A stretch of 64,000 nt of DNA from Ulva prolifera (Eukaryota; Chlorophyta; Ulvophyceae; Ulvales; Ulvaceae), in NCBI GenBank assembly GCA_023078555.1, contig CM041204.1:2696430-2760429 (forward strand), written 5' to 3'. Shown in pieces: positions 24,401-36,800 of this stretch (its first letter is position 1; the number at the start of each line of letters is the position of its first letter). Position numbers and translations under genes: made by a program. The notes below the pieces were generated by a model. It did no database searches and was not told the origin of the DNA. It saw only the letters and a program-made list of their open reading frames with translations.

Positions 24401-27096
24401 CTCCCTAGGCCACGACAGAGACCCCCAAGACCCTCCGTGGGAGGACGATGCCGGTCCCTGGCCTGCAGCCTCGAATGCAACAAGCGCAGCTGCTGCACGG
24501 GATGCGTGGGGCGGTGAGGCCGCGCCGCCGAGGAGGCGCAAGAAGAAGGGCAAGGCTCTCGGTGGCTGCTTCCAGGCTGTGCCAACGCCGTATGCTGGCC
24601 CTGTGATGAAGCCTGTCCAGAGGCAGACCCTTGCTTCGATGGTGAAGGCGGGAGCGGCTCCTGAACCCGGGTCTCCGAGGAAGGGTGCGGTTTGCCAGTG
24701 TCATTCACTGCATGCACAGGAGGTCGCCCTGTGAGTTGCCTACGGTTGTCTGACGGCTCGTTCCAGGCGCTTGACCCCATTTGGCATGCCTTGGTTGGAG
24801 CTGTCAATATCCTCTGAAGGATATGTCGAAGGATTTCCAGATGTACATTGCTTGATTTTATTTGCGACTTCAGGAGTACTGCACCCGGCACATCTCTGAG
24901 TCTTCTGACTGCATCCCTGTCGGGCTGTGCGGTCACGATGCATCGGTCGCTGGACAGTCCGTGTCCAAGCATAGCCTGTCTGCCGTTGAGCCGCCAGTAT
25001 TCTGAAGTCCATGTGCCAGCCGTTTGGCAGAAAGTTCATCGCGGGCCGTGGTTCCTGCCGGCCGGGCACCACCGCCTACCTGTCCACACACATTCCATAC
25101 TTAAACTTTTCCTCACTGTAACAGCACCTGATGCAAGCGTGCCGACCAGCACTTCTGCGATACAGTGAGGCCTGCGCCGCTGCGCACGGCGCAGAGCAAG
25201 CGCGCCGCCGTGGCGTCCGCGTTCGACGACTCCCTGCCGGACTTCCTGCTGCCGTTCATCGCAGAGCATGTGCGTGCGCTGGAGGCGGCGGCGGGGCCCG
25301 TGCCGGCTGCACCGAGGAGGGATGCCTCGTGGACCAAGGTGAAGGGGAAGCGCTCTCCTGAGGGCAAGGCGCCGCGCACCGCCGCGAGCCTGGTCACGCT
25401 GCAGTCGACTCAGTTCCGGTGCGGATGCTCGGTGCCTGTAACGACTGCATGAGGGAGGGCGTTTTCTGTCATCCCGCTCGGGACGTCCTATGTGTATGGC
25501 AAAGTGGGAAGAACGAACGAATGGTGTTGCTACCTGGACACCATTCTCTGTGGTGACACGTTTGTGACCCTCTGGCCCAGCATCCGTCTGCCCAGCAGTC
25601 GAGGCCATGTTCCATGTCGAATTTTTGGATGTGTGTGCAGGGAGCAGTGCCTGCGGGAGCTGGGCTTGATAGCGAAGCGCATGACTGAGAGGCTGCGACT
25701 GCTGACACTGTGCTCGACTGCTGCAAACCAGGGCCGACTCTATGACAAGAGTGCAGTGCACCGCCTGGAGGACTGCACGTCCTGGATCAACCGGGCGAAG
25801 GAGTCGGTCGTGAAGGCCCACATCATCGCAGCACGAAATACACGGCTTACAAATGTGCCGGTAGGTCTTCATCTCTCTACAAAGCCTCCCTGCAGATAGA
25901 TAAATGGGCACAGCAGGCTTGCCAGCTATGTTGAGGTCACTACCTGTTGGCAGCATGGATCTCAGGAGCGCAGTGAAACGGTTTGATGTGTATTTCATGA
26001 ACAATTCCATCCTGACACACTTGATCAGAATCTTTCGACAGGTCTGTTCCACTGGTCTTGATCTTGAGGTGCGCACTTAGAGTGGTACCAGGCTGCTGTT
26101 GCATGAGAGTCCCTTCCCTTTGTGCGGGGTTGTCGTCCTGCCTGAGAACTCTTCGAATTCACCAATTTTAACAGGTCTGCCGCACACAACGTCGAGTCGC
26201 GCCATCGCGATCAAGTGTCCGAGCGGGGGCTTTGTGATTTCATGGTGCAGCAGATCATGAGTTATAACACCGCATGCCCATGTGCAACCGCGACTTATCT
26301 AGGCCACAGTCGCGGTGTGTGATGCAGTGGTTGAGCATCATGCTGGAAGCATCTGCAACCCAACCATGAGTTTCGGAGAAGCTTCTGCTGCAGTATTCGT
26401 CCTTGCGAATAATTATCTTCTGTGTATGATCCTGCAAGAGCCTGATAGCGAGCAACACATGTTGCATGTCACATGTCCACATGATGATATCGACTAAAGC
26501 AGCTGTTGCAGAGGTCATGTACTTACAGATTTCTATTCCACATCTGTTTTAGACATCTATGGCACACGCGACGTTGCAGAGATATGCTGGCTTGAGTGTG
26601 GGATATGCTGTGTTTGTGCCGGACTTGCTTGAAGCATGATGGACCTGGGCGGTGCATCTGCTGTGTCTCCGAACCTGCTGTTTCTGTCTACATCACACCT
26701 GCAATGTTGTGTGTGGTGGCTTCAAACAGGAGAGTCGGACAGACCATTTAAATACCATAGGCAATGCTGCTCTCAGTGCCAAGAAGTGCTCCCTTGCATG
26801 GTCTGAAACACATCAGTTTCACATCATGAAGTTCCGTGGCGGTGCTGCAGGGCGTGATAGACCTCCATTTGATGGATAGGCCCACTGCGGAGCAGGTCGT
26901 CCAAGGGTGCATCTATGAGCTCCAAAGGAATTTGCAGTATGGTGACGTCCAAATCATCACAGGGAAAGGCAATCACAGTCACAACAATAAGGCGAATCTG
27001 AAACCACTAGTTCTCGAGTTGATTGCTGATGCTGGCTTGGCGCACAGCATGATGGATAGAAATCCAGGCATGATTATTATGCATGTAAAACCTTGA
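21462..27096 (+). CDS. Smr-domain protein with Tudor-like repeats and CUE-like domain
   Basis: Inferred exons: 21462-21861, 21967-22142, 22605-23468, 23844-23999, 24330-24684, 25166-25418, 25641-25860, 26851-27096 (TGA). All phases agree; about 889 residues. The C-terminal exon is an Smr domain (about residues 809-889): IDLHL start, IITGKGNHS core, then LKPLVLELI. Smr domains are nucleic-acid-binding or nuclease modules. The preceding exon (about 735-808) is helical and resembles DUF1771, which usually precedes Smr in the plant CID5/6/7 and animal N4BP2 groups. Exons 4-5 join as YSFEAAANHLLNAV, a CUE/UBA-like helix pair. The N-terminus has two copies of a beta-rich unit (VGEAVEVRVLG...GVIGHVRP and IGSHVEVQRLD...GTVGAVRLP) that look Tudor/Agenet-like. 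The Pro/Ser-rich middle is disordered. The Smr call is firm; the Tudor-like and CUE calls are inference. The start at 21462 is the first ATG of an open exon, and the acceptor of exon 3 is approximate. Confidence 0.8.
24714..24833 (+). repeat. SINE-like element, diverged 5'-truncated fragment
   Basis: GCACAGGAGGTCGCCCTGTG and downstream sequence align with the body of the element at 6347-6612 (minus) and 39544-39718 (plus), including the CCTGTGAGTTGC and GGAGCTGTCAAT blocks, with many substitutions. It lies in intron 5 of the Smr gene. Confidence 0.6.
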
Positions 27097-27849
27097 CTAC
27101 CGGTGTGTATAAAATCGGAAATTTGCTAGTGTGCTCGAGCCCAGAATTCCCAAGTCGAGCCATCAGAAGGCTTGGAAAATGCTACTTGTTGCCAATCAGT
27201 AGGGGTACCCCCACTTCCACCAAACATCATGCACACACACACAGGCCCAGGAAACCATTCGAGTACCTCACCTGCTTTATAACAGGTGCAAGGCTTGCTA
27301 GCAATGACCATGTACGGTTGTCCCCAGCATCCGTCATGTGCAAAGCAGACTGTTATGAGAAGCTGGTTGCTGCATTAGTGAGGCAAACAGTTCAGGCTTC
27401 ACTCTGGAGCTGGTTGCATACACAGTGTCAGGTCGCAGCATGCAGGAGAGACTATCAAAGTAGACAGCTAGCTCGACGGTGAGCCACGCAACGCGTTGCC
27501 ACGCTGAAGGCTTGTATGAAACTGGCTTGGAGGAAGCGTCGAAAGTGGTGTAAGGGGCTCGCATACTTGAGTGGTCACCCGGTTCACACTCTGGTGCATC
27601 CATGCATGCCTCCGCGGATAGCGTCGCGTCGGCATACTGCGGTAGCTGGCTTGGTGGCTCGGGGCAGGTGCATCCGCAAACTATCAGCTCTTGGCTATAA
27701 CTTCTGCTGAAGAGCGCCATTGTTGCCTATGGTCCCGAATCAGTAGTCGACCGCGTGCAGTGTGCGACAGAGTGCTGCGAGCTGCTGCAGAAGTCTACCA
27801 ACAGCAAGTAGATCCGGTTCTTAACGCATCCCCCCGGTAAGCCTTCATC
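27097..27849. other. Spacer between Smr and SERF genes
   Basis: About 750 bp with lower GC than the flanking Smr exons. I see no supported gene. It probably holds the Smr 3' UTR and the SERF promoter. Confidence 0.5.
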
Positions 27850-28271
27850 ATGTCTCGTGGAAATCAGCGTGATGCCGATCGTAAAAGGGCAGCGGCGCGA
27901 TCTGCCAAGGCTGGAAAGAAGAATGACGACGGGCTCACCCCTGCTCAGCGAAATGAGCGGTATGTGAACTTTGAGTTGGCACGTATATCTATGTGAGCAT
28001 TGTGGCTGCGAGCAGTAAGCACTGCGTATCGCACTGTCTCCTCCCGGCGTGCTCGTGGTGAGAGCGGAGCACCGGCCACATCTCTTTTGATGCCTCTGCC
28101 GTAACTGCCCAGCCGCAGTTACAATCATACATGTAAATATATTTCATTAAAAACCGAATGAGAACTATTTTGCGAGTCCAAATGGCTATGGCTAGAAATG
28201 TGGCATTCAGGGACAAGAAGGCCCTGGAGGAAAAGCAAGCCAAGAAGGCTCAGAAGGACGACGGGAAGTAG
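27850..28271 (+). CDS. SERF/4F5 family small basic protein
   Basis: Two exons, 27850-27959 and 28211-28271 (TAG), encode 56 residues. The intron starts GTATGTG at 27960 and ends ATTCAG at 28210; the split Arg codon (CG+G) keeps the frame. The N-terminus MSRGNQRDADRKRAAAR and the segment KKNDDGLTPAQRNER match the conserved start of small EDRK-rich factors (4F5 domain, typically 55-65 residues). The Lys/Gln/Glu-rich end (ALEEKQAKKAQKDDGK) is also typical. Family members are disordered, highly charged proteins that modulate amyloid aggregation in animals and bind nucleic acids; the role in this organism is unknown. The gene is too short to show as a long open frame, but the match is very good. 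Part of the intron (MARNVAF...) is also open in frame with exon 2. Confidence 0.9.
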
Positions 28272-29433
28272 TAAACCACAGCATTGATGGGTTTCAACTC
28301 CACGAATCGGCGAGCGTTCTCAGCTCTGCATGCAGTCATTATTGATGCCTAGCTTTTCATCGTTGTCCATAGGCTGCGGAATGCTGCTCGTCTGGTAGCA
28401 GCATGTTGTAACATTCTTGAACCCAAGGTAAGCTGCTGCTTTTCACATTGATCACTCACACGTGTTTGTGGGAAGCATGCACTGTTACCTAACATGAACG
28501 TGTTCAGCACTGTTGATTCGTGTACACCTTGTATACACTTCAACGGATGGCTGTATACGACAATACCATATTCCTGTTCGCTGACAAGCCAATATACCTA
28601 AGTTGTGATGTTCGTGAAGTTTGTGCCTGGGAGTAAATGAATCTCAACTTTCAAATTCCACGAATGGCTGGCTCTCAGATGTTGCTCACATCAGGCCCGG
28701 ATAGGCATATTCAAACTTTCTCACTCGTCTCAAGAACTTGCGATTCAGTGCAGCTGTGTGCAGATGCCTGTCCAGGCTGGCGAAACACTGTCTTCGCCAG
28801 GCCTTGGCAAATCTGATATCTGCGACATGATTGGATGTGCCTTACCGTGCATGCAGCCACTTTCACGCCAACACATTGACGTATGCGCTGTGTGCCGGAA
28901 GTTTCAGACAGCTCGCATCTACGTTCAGATGGGTAAGATGCGTTCTGTTGGCATCGCACGTTCAAAGCCATCGGAAACCCAGCATACATACACGGACACA
29001 CCTATGTGATGTCGCATCTTCCGTCCGTGGACATGAGCCATTCGAGATGCGCACATGGAGAACGTGTGGGCTAGCCCACGACAGCATGCATGTCGGATGT
29101 GACTGTGTCTGTTGCGAACGGATACGGCCACAGCACGCCTGAGACATCCCTTCTGAGGACTGAAAAGTGGAGGGCAACTGTAAGCGAGCAACACGCTTCC
29201 GTGAGCGCTGCGGACATTCAGTACCTGTCTCAAGCGCTCCCATCGCGCAACTGCGCACTGCATTTTTACAGGTGATTTGTCAAAGTAATCATTTCCTCAA
29301 CACTATAGTGCCTTGAGTAGTCCGCAGTCGTCCTGGGACCACCCGAAACGCTGCCAAGAAGCGTGGGCAGGCCAGTGACCGCACTGCACTGATCGACACT
29401 CACAGCTGACAAGGTTCTCGCCTCGCTCTGATT
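28272..29433. other. Spacer between SERF and CFAP97 genes
   Basis: AT-richer sequence (about 1.1 kb). The only longer open frames (28758-29009 and 28831-29142) lack recognisable motifs. I see nothing else. Confidence 0.5.
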
Positions 29434-32041
29434 ATGGCGGACAGGGGCCGCAAGGCATTCCCATTTTCATCTCCTGTCATATTTGAGGTGCTTGTGCTCA
29501 TACTTTCCCGGTTGCTAGCCTCGTTCGCAATGCGACTCACTGCACGATCCTTCACACTGATTGAATTTTCTCTTTTCGTACGTAATCTGGTGACAATGCT
29601 AGCGAGGATCAAACATGCTGATCAAGAAAGGGCGCAGCAAGGTGTACTACACTGAATGATGGTTCATGTGCCTGTTGCAGCATGATCAAGCTCAGAGGTT
29701 CAAGATACATCGAGAAAGAGTTCGTTCGGCAAGATCAGTGGTCAACACCGCGCCACCTGAGGACTTCTCACACTTCCATTACAATGCCAAGCGCTGCATG
29801 GTACAGGCTGAAAGACTGTTCGATATCGAGCGGGTGCAGTCTCTGCATTTTTTACCTCACCTAATGCTGCCGCATCTGCGTTGCTAGTACTATGAAAGCT
29901 GGCCAGCCTTTGCCAGGTCTGTCACAATGCTGTTTGCCAATGGCGACTGAGTGCGCAGGCGAACAGGATTTTACTGGAGAAGATGACAATGTATGCCAAT
30001 TACAATGGCGCAAAGCACCTGCGACCATGGGCATGCAGAAGCACAGTCAACTACAAAGCTGGGATGGTGTACAATCATGGGACCAATGGCTTGCACATCG
30101 ACCACCTGAACATCCCTGCCAACCCTGGAACTCCTGCTGGGGGAAATCGCAAGACAGTGTACATGCGGAAAAAGGTGATGCATACCGCTGCTCATGGCCG
30201 TCCATTTGTAGCTGGGCCGAGCCCATCCTTTCAGTGAGTGATTGCTAGCCAAAACCAAATGCTCTGCAACGATTGCACGCAATGGTTTGGTAGTTGACAG
30301 GCTCCCTTGTAGCACTGGATGGACACCCAATGCAACATGCTGCGTGCACTGCGAATCGCGTTTGCTGCTTTCCCATTCGCACAGTGTCGCTGGTGAGTCA
30401 TATGTGCAGCAAGCAGTGGCTCCCGCAACAAACCGATGCAAGTCCAGGAGCTGGAGCATCTTGCTCGCGAGAACATGAAGATCAGGAAAGCCATCGAAAC
30501 CAGGAAGCCAGTGTATAGCGCCCGTGCATTAGAGCATGAGTACCTGGAAAATGTCTCGAGGATCGACCGCCTCTCAACGTTCCGTGGACCCCGCAGCGCT
30601 GTGCACCGGTCCTCACGGGTAGCAGCTAACCTGGAAGTTGCCAAGTCAATGCGTGCCACACGCCACCTGCCGGGAACTGATGGATATCAGCGTGTGCTGT
30701 CACGTACCATGACACGCAATCGAAGCCAGTCAGCCCATGCTTGGTGCGCTTCTGTGGCCTTGCATCTGCCATTGGATCTGGCAAGCCACCAAGTGGATGC
30801 GTGTAATGCCACCATGATGCATGTCACCACATCTCCCCAGTTGCGGATTTTGCCATCTGCACATCATTGGAGCTGGTGCGGTGTTGGGCAGCCCACTGTA
30901 TGGCCTGCCAGCTTCGGGGTACGCCCGCATGGTTCGTCTGTCAGATTTGATGGGCACAAACAGATGCCCAGTTTGAGGCTAATGGATGACTGGCTGGATT
31001 GCACTCAACGATGATAACTCTGCTGCTGCAAATCGACATCATTGCAAGCCTGAATTGGGTGATTTTGTCTGTCCACCATTAAAGATTCGAATGGCTCTTT
31101 AGAGTGGCATGTATGTGATCAACGCTGGACATCTGCAACAATTGTGCTGATCTCACCAGGCACATGCCAACTTGGATCCTCAGTAGATGGCAATGATACC
31201 ACTGGACAGCCATAGTTCACAGTTTGCGTGGCACTGAAGTTGTCAGCACTGCACTCTCCTGCTGGCTGCCCGCCTGCCCATGAATGATGCTTGTGTACAA
31301 GGCATGCACACCATATCAAGGCAGTGCCTACAAGTAGTTGGTTGCTCCATGAAATATCCGGCATAAAATATGTCCGGCATAACTAGTCGTCAACGATCCT
31401 GCAAGACCACGGTTGTGCAGTGTGAGGCAAGGATCTGCCAGCAGCTCTGAAGCATCGACGCCACGGGCGCTGCGCCCCAACACAGCCGCGCCCCCACCCG
31501 TGGGCCGCTCCAGCATAGCAGCTGGATCTGCTACTTCGGCTCGCGCCACGGGCACTGGGATTGATGCATACCGGAGTGAGGCAGAGCAGAGCTTGCGGCG
31601 TGCAGCAACACTTTCACGCAGTGTGTCCAGGAGATCAATGTCTGCAAGGCCGGCACCTCAGACTCCTCCAATCGAACTTGGTATGTTGGACCCATCTGCT
31701 TGCCCTAGCGCTAGCTATTTCCCCCTGAAAAGTGCTTTCTGTAGCCAACTGAATGGGCAACAAGTAAAAAACTAGATGAGAAGCCTAGGGCTGTGTACGC
31801 AACAGAGATCCATGCTTTTGAACTTGTATGCGGCTGGACCGTCCTGTGCTTTGGCACATGTAGTGAGTTGAGAATCAGGAGCCCTAAGCATGATAGTGAT
31901 GCTTGCTGCCGGGGTGCTGCGGGCATAGCTCCCTCCACACCGTCTCTAGCTATCACCAGCAACAAGTTAGGAACTTATTGACCTTTGCTTTTTGCAGGTC
32001 TGCCAGCTGTACAAAGCGAGACATTGCTGTCGTATGTGTGA
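29434..32041 (+). CDS. CFAP97/Hemingway domain ciliary protein
   Basis: Inferred exons: 29434-29487, 29681-29833, 29959-30174, 30448-30743, 31421-31680, 31998-32041 (TGA). The phases close exactly, giving about 340 residues. Joining exons 2 and 3 produces AERLFDIERANRILLEKM, the signature of the CFAP97/Hemingway (KIAA1430-type) domain. The upstream part, HRERVRSARSVVNTAPP, is also typical. Exon 4 starts ELEHLARENMKIRKAIETRK, the second conserved helix of longer family members (residue pattern E...I..EN..L...+..+P.Y). The C-terminus is Ser/Arg/Ala-rich and probably disordered. Family members act in axoneme or basal-body assembly in ciliated cells, so the organism probably builds flagella. The start is the first ATG of a short exon that splices in phase into exon 2; it is less certain than the core. 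Confidence 0.82.
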
Positions 32042-33879
32042 TGGTCACTCGTGGGTGCGGAATATATTGGCTGTCATGCAGACCAATCTGTATCACAAGG
32101 CAGGTTTGATGGTCAAGCAGGTTGAAGGTCATGCCCCACTGCAGGTGGCACAACAACGAATGTCATTGTCAACACATTCTCGCCCAGGCAGTGAGGGAAG
32201 GGGGCGCTAAGGCGTGTCGGGCGGTTTGAATTACGTATCGAGTTTCATGATGCTGTGAAGCTGATATGGACTCGATCGTGGTTGCCTGAAGGCAGAACCT
32301 GTCAAGCGTGCTTCGGCGACACAGGCCGCGTAGTGAGTGCAATGAGGCACAACGAATGATGCAATGGGAGCACAAGTTGTGAATATGACACGGTGTAAGG
32401 GCTGGAAGCAGAATGCAGCCTGGCTGCGTCCACTCAGACGACCACTGCATTGAAAGCTGTGGTCACACACGGATTTTATGGTGCTGATGATGAAGTCACA
32501 GCTTAGTCGCAAGTGCATTCGACTTGCGCTGGCCAGCGTGTGATTCACCGTTGGCTATACTTCTGAAAGCGTGAGATATGAGGCAGTGGCTGATCAAAAC
32601 ATGCATGTGTGTGCCCTCATCTTTCGCCAAAGACGTGGCTGCAAGGAGATCAGATTTGGGTTGCATCTGACATGATCGATGCATTCCCTGCTCTGAATTT
32701 CTGTGAGACTAGCAACACTCACAGCTATAGCGTCAAGGAACGCTTCAGGGGACAGCAAGAACATCAGCATCTCCTGAAGGTAGAGCTAGTGACCGATGCC
32801 CTGGACGTTGCATCAACTCATGATCCACGGGTTCAGCGATGTCGTTTCGGTGCTGACAAAGCGGCAGCCCTGTGTACATGCTAGAAGATGTCATCGGAGA
32901 AGCTCAGTGATCAACAATCCCATCTCTGCTCCTGCCTACGAAAATGCAGTGCTCTGAGGCTCAGAGTCTGAGCTGCTCTCCTGCAATTCCAGATGACTGC
33001 CATGAAAACATGAAGTGCCAAATTCCATTTGAGAGGTATACCTACAGCTTGCAGGCAGGCCCAGAGTCGCAGCAACATATGCATCGGCATGAGCAGCATG
33101 CCGCTGTTCATGATCTGTAAATAAGTCATGAATAGCCACATGCTGCGGTAGCCGGTCATGCAGTGTTCACATGCTGCTGCAGTAAATCGCATACCAAGGC
33201 ATCTATCTGTGTGAGTGACGTGCTAGTGGAGATGCCCCTCTGATGTGTTACATCATATCTCCAGTCAACATCATTTTGGCTGGCCAGGAGAGGTTGGCTG
33301 GATCTTAGGATCGTAGGATGGATGGATCGTAGGTTGGCTGGATCGTCAACACCCCTTATACTTCCAAGCGAGAGCCTTGGCTTGCCTAGAGCATGTCGGT
33401 CAAGTATTTTCTGCAGGTCCCACAATTGTGCGAATTCGGTCAGAGTCAAAGACACAGGGCGCATCGCGTCATGAGGCAGTCACAATATGCAGGTCCTCAG
33501 TTGTCATTTTTTTGCATGCCCGAAGCGTTTTCGCCGACGATGGGCTGCATTTTGACGTGGACAGTTGAGCCTGAATTGTCGCGTCGACGCGGCGCGGCAC
33601 AACACTACGCTCGGCAGAGACCATTAGTCAGGAAATCAGTCCCGTTCCAGTTGGACCTTCGATGCAAGTGGTTCTTCACATCTAGGCATGTGCACATTGG
33701 CGCATGTCGTGTTGGATAGCCTGCGTTCTCGACCAGAAACGTGCTGATCATTCTCAGCACAGCGTTTCAGCGATGTCGCCAGCATCGCTGTTTGAATCGA
33801 ACTTGACGAGTACAACAAATATGTTGTGATATCAGGACTCGTCTCAATTGCTGCTGTGCCTCTTACTGTCAGTTGAGGT
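32042..33879. other. Spacer upstream of the kinase gene
   Basis: About 1.8 kb with no supported gene. It has a 14-bp direct repeat AGGTTGGCTGGATC (33291-33304 and 33331-33344) next to GGATGGATGGATC, and a short palindrome TGATGTGTTACATCA at 33241-33255. The kinase promoter presumably lies in its 3' part. Confidence 0.5.
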
Positions 33880-36800
33880 ATGGAAGAGTTTCGAAAACAC
33901 GCAGATCGCGGCAACAAGCCCAGCCTCGTCGGGGACCGCTATGAGTTGGGGGAGGAACTCGGTAGGGGAGCCTTTGGGCAAGTTTTCAAGGGAACATGTG
34001 TGAAGACGGGTGAGGTCGTCGCTATCAAACAGATTTCGCTCTCCGGGATGTCACACGACAGGCTTGAGGACATCATGAAAGAGATAGACTTGCTGAAGAA
34101 GCTCAATCATGACAATATCGTTAAATATATCGAGTCGTTCAAAACTCGCAGCCATCTACACATTGTTCTCGAGTACATGGAGCAGGGAGCGCTGTCCCAA
34201 CTGAAGGACAAGTGGGGGGTGCTTTCTGAGTTTATGATATCCGCCTTCATATCACAAACACTCGCTGGACTGGAATATCTGCATGCCCAGGGCGTCGTCC
34301 ATCGCGATGTCAAGGGCGCAAACATCCTCCTCGGTCGCGAGGTGCGTGTCCGCTTTGCCTGAAAGAATACTTCCCCGCCGTGGCTGTGCTAGTTCCCACT
34401 CACACCAACATGCCCATTAGAACTGCAGGGTCAAGTGAAGCTCGCTGACTTCGGGGTCGCCACCCAAGGCGATGCTGCTCCAGATGACGACTTTGACCCA
34501 GTCGGCACTCCATACTGGATGGCCCCAGAGGTTATCGAGATGACTGGCAGCACTGCACCCTCAGATATCTGGAGTGTCGGATGCGTTGTGATTGAGCTGT
34601 TTACGGGCTCACCTCCGTACTTTGATTTGCAGCCCATGTCCGCACTCTACAGAATTGTGCAAGATCACCAGGTCCCTCTGCCAGAGGGCGTGTCGAAAGA
34701 TCTCAGGGCCTTCCTGATGCGCTGCTTTCAAAAGGTTCGTCCAAAATGTGAAACTGTTAATTATTCTCTGAAGGCACGGGAATAGTTTTCTTGAAATGTC
34801 GATGTCTGCTCCTGCAATCGTCGGCCACGACGGTAGCCTTTGCAGTCAGCCAGTCAACACTATTGCTACTCGTGGACGTTTCCACATATGACCTGTGCCT
34901 CACCATGCTGCATTGTGTGCCCAGGATCCCCAGGACCGGCCGTCGGCGGGTGAGCTTCTGAAAGACCCATGGCTCGTGTCGAGCACCAAGACACTGAAAA
35001 TGTCATGGAACAAGACAGCAGGCCTCGTCCGGCGTGGGCTCAAGAAACCCTCGGACGCCCACAAGACACTGGCGTCTGTCATGCAGCGCATGGTGGATGA
35101 CAGCGGGGCTCAGCCCAGCCAGGCAGGGGCTCAGCCTAGCCAGGCAGGGGCTCCTACCCTGGGGTCCACTCACCTAGCCTCACACCTGACAGCCCCAGAT
35201 CCCTCCGCTCGGAAGACCATGCAGGAGTTTCCCTCCAGGAGCTTCCGGGAACGCAAGGATACAGGACATATTGCCACTGACCCAGCTGAGGCCGCCACAG
35301 CAGGGACGCCACCGCAGAAGGGCTGGGATGACACAGCCATGCGAGGGTCAAATCCCATAGAAGAGCCGGCCGAGCAGCAGGTAAGACATGAACTGCTGGG
35401 CCTGGTTTTCCGCACATGGCGTTTCATCAGCAGCGCAGCATCAGCATGGCCTTGACATAAATTGCATGTGTGCATCTCAATGCACAGGCCCTCATCGCAG
35501 CGCCTTACACTGGTTGGCGGCGCCACGTATCCCTCTGCGCACAGAAAGCGCGCTGCCCCTCATGGGGCGGCTGTCTGCAAGTGCACGATCGCCCCGCTCT
35601 TCCTCTCTTGATAGCTGCTGTATCAAGCGCGGCCAGGGGCACTTACAACTGCGACTGCCCTCTGGCTGCTGGCGTCGATGTTGTGGGGGTGCACCCGGGT
35701 CGATGTACACGGGACCTCTTGTGGGGAGGGGCCCACACCCTCTGGACCGTTGGGGTCAGGCATTGCTGGCTGGTCTGTGTGGCTGAAGAGTCTGCCGCTT
35801 GAGAGTGGCTGACTGGGGACTCTTGCGGGCAGGGGCCCGCAACGTTTCAGCAGTCGGGGTCAGACAGTGCTGGGTGGTCGGTGTGGCTCAAAGGGCCTTT
35901 CAATTCATCATGCAGACGGTGACGTCATGCATGTGCAGGGGAAAATGTCGCGTGAAGGCAGCTTGCGCCAGAGTGAGCGCAGCGGCTCACATCGACACAG
36001 CAGCGTGCGGCCTCCCCCACTGCAGCCGGCAGAACCCCCGCTCGAACCCGTGCGCCCCTAGCATCTGTCGAGCCATGCCACTGTCCTGTACAGTACCAAT
36101 GATCACCACTGCCAGATCACGCACTGGACCGGCATAACATCGTGTGTAGAGAACTCTCTACTTTCTGCTGTTCTCCATTTTATCGCGGCATGCCCACGCC
36201 TGAGATTGTTTGTGGCAATCCCGTGAATCAACCGATGTACCACTGGATCCATGTATCATTGGCCTCGCTTCAGCCTCTGCCATCTCCAGATGTCACCGTG
36301 CTGTCCATGGCAACGCAATGCCCGAGGCTAGAACGCAACGGCGCTGCATGCAGGGGAATTCGCTGCCAGTACGGGTCGACGTCGTGTCCACGCCGCTTTC
36401 GGCCACGTTCGCCACGTCGCCGGCGGACCGCCTGGAGTCAGTGCTCAGTGACCTCGTCAGCCGCGGCGGCCACGGCCCCCACGGCGACGACGGCGGCGGC
36501 ATGCCCTCCCCCGGCGCCGACAGCCTCGTGGTCGTGGACTCCCGTGCCCCGAGCCCGGTGGGGTCGCACGTGTCAAACGCGGGGATGCTGGGAGGGGGAA
36601 TCGCGGTGGGGCTCGCGTACGGTATGAGTGCGACGCCGTCGGTGGCGGCGTCGATCGCTGCGTCGGATGCCGGGGAAGCGGAGGCGGCGCGGCAGGACAT
36701 GCAGGAGCTGCGGCGGCACCTCGCGGTGCTGCACAACGTCCAGCAGGCGGGCACGGCGGCGGGTATGTGCTCGGCGTGCCATGCGATACAGTCGCTGATG

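Noticed and set aside
33291-33344. CRISPR-like direct repeats
   Set aside because: Only two short repeats without regular spacers in a eukaryotic spacer; simple local duplication is enough.
35488-35720. Definite extra exon of the MAP3K gene
   Set aside because: Three frames are partly open and no choice of acceptor and donor gives a convincing match with the required phase, so it is only mentioned as possible.
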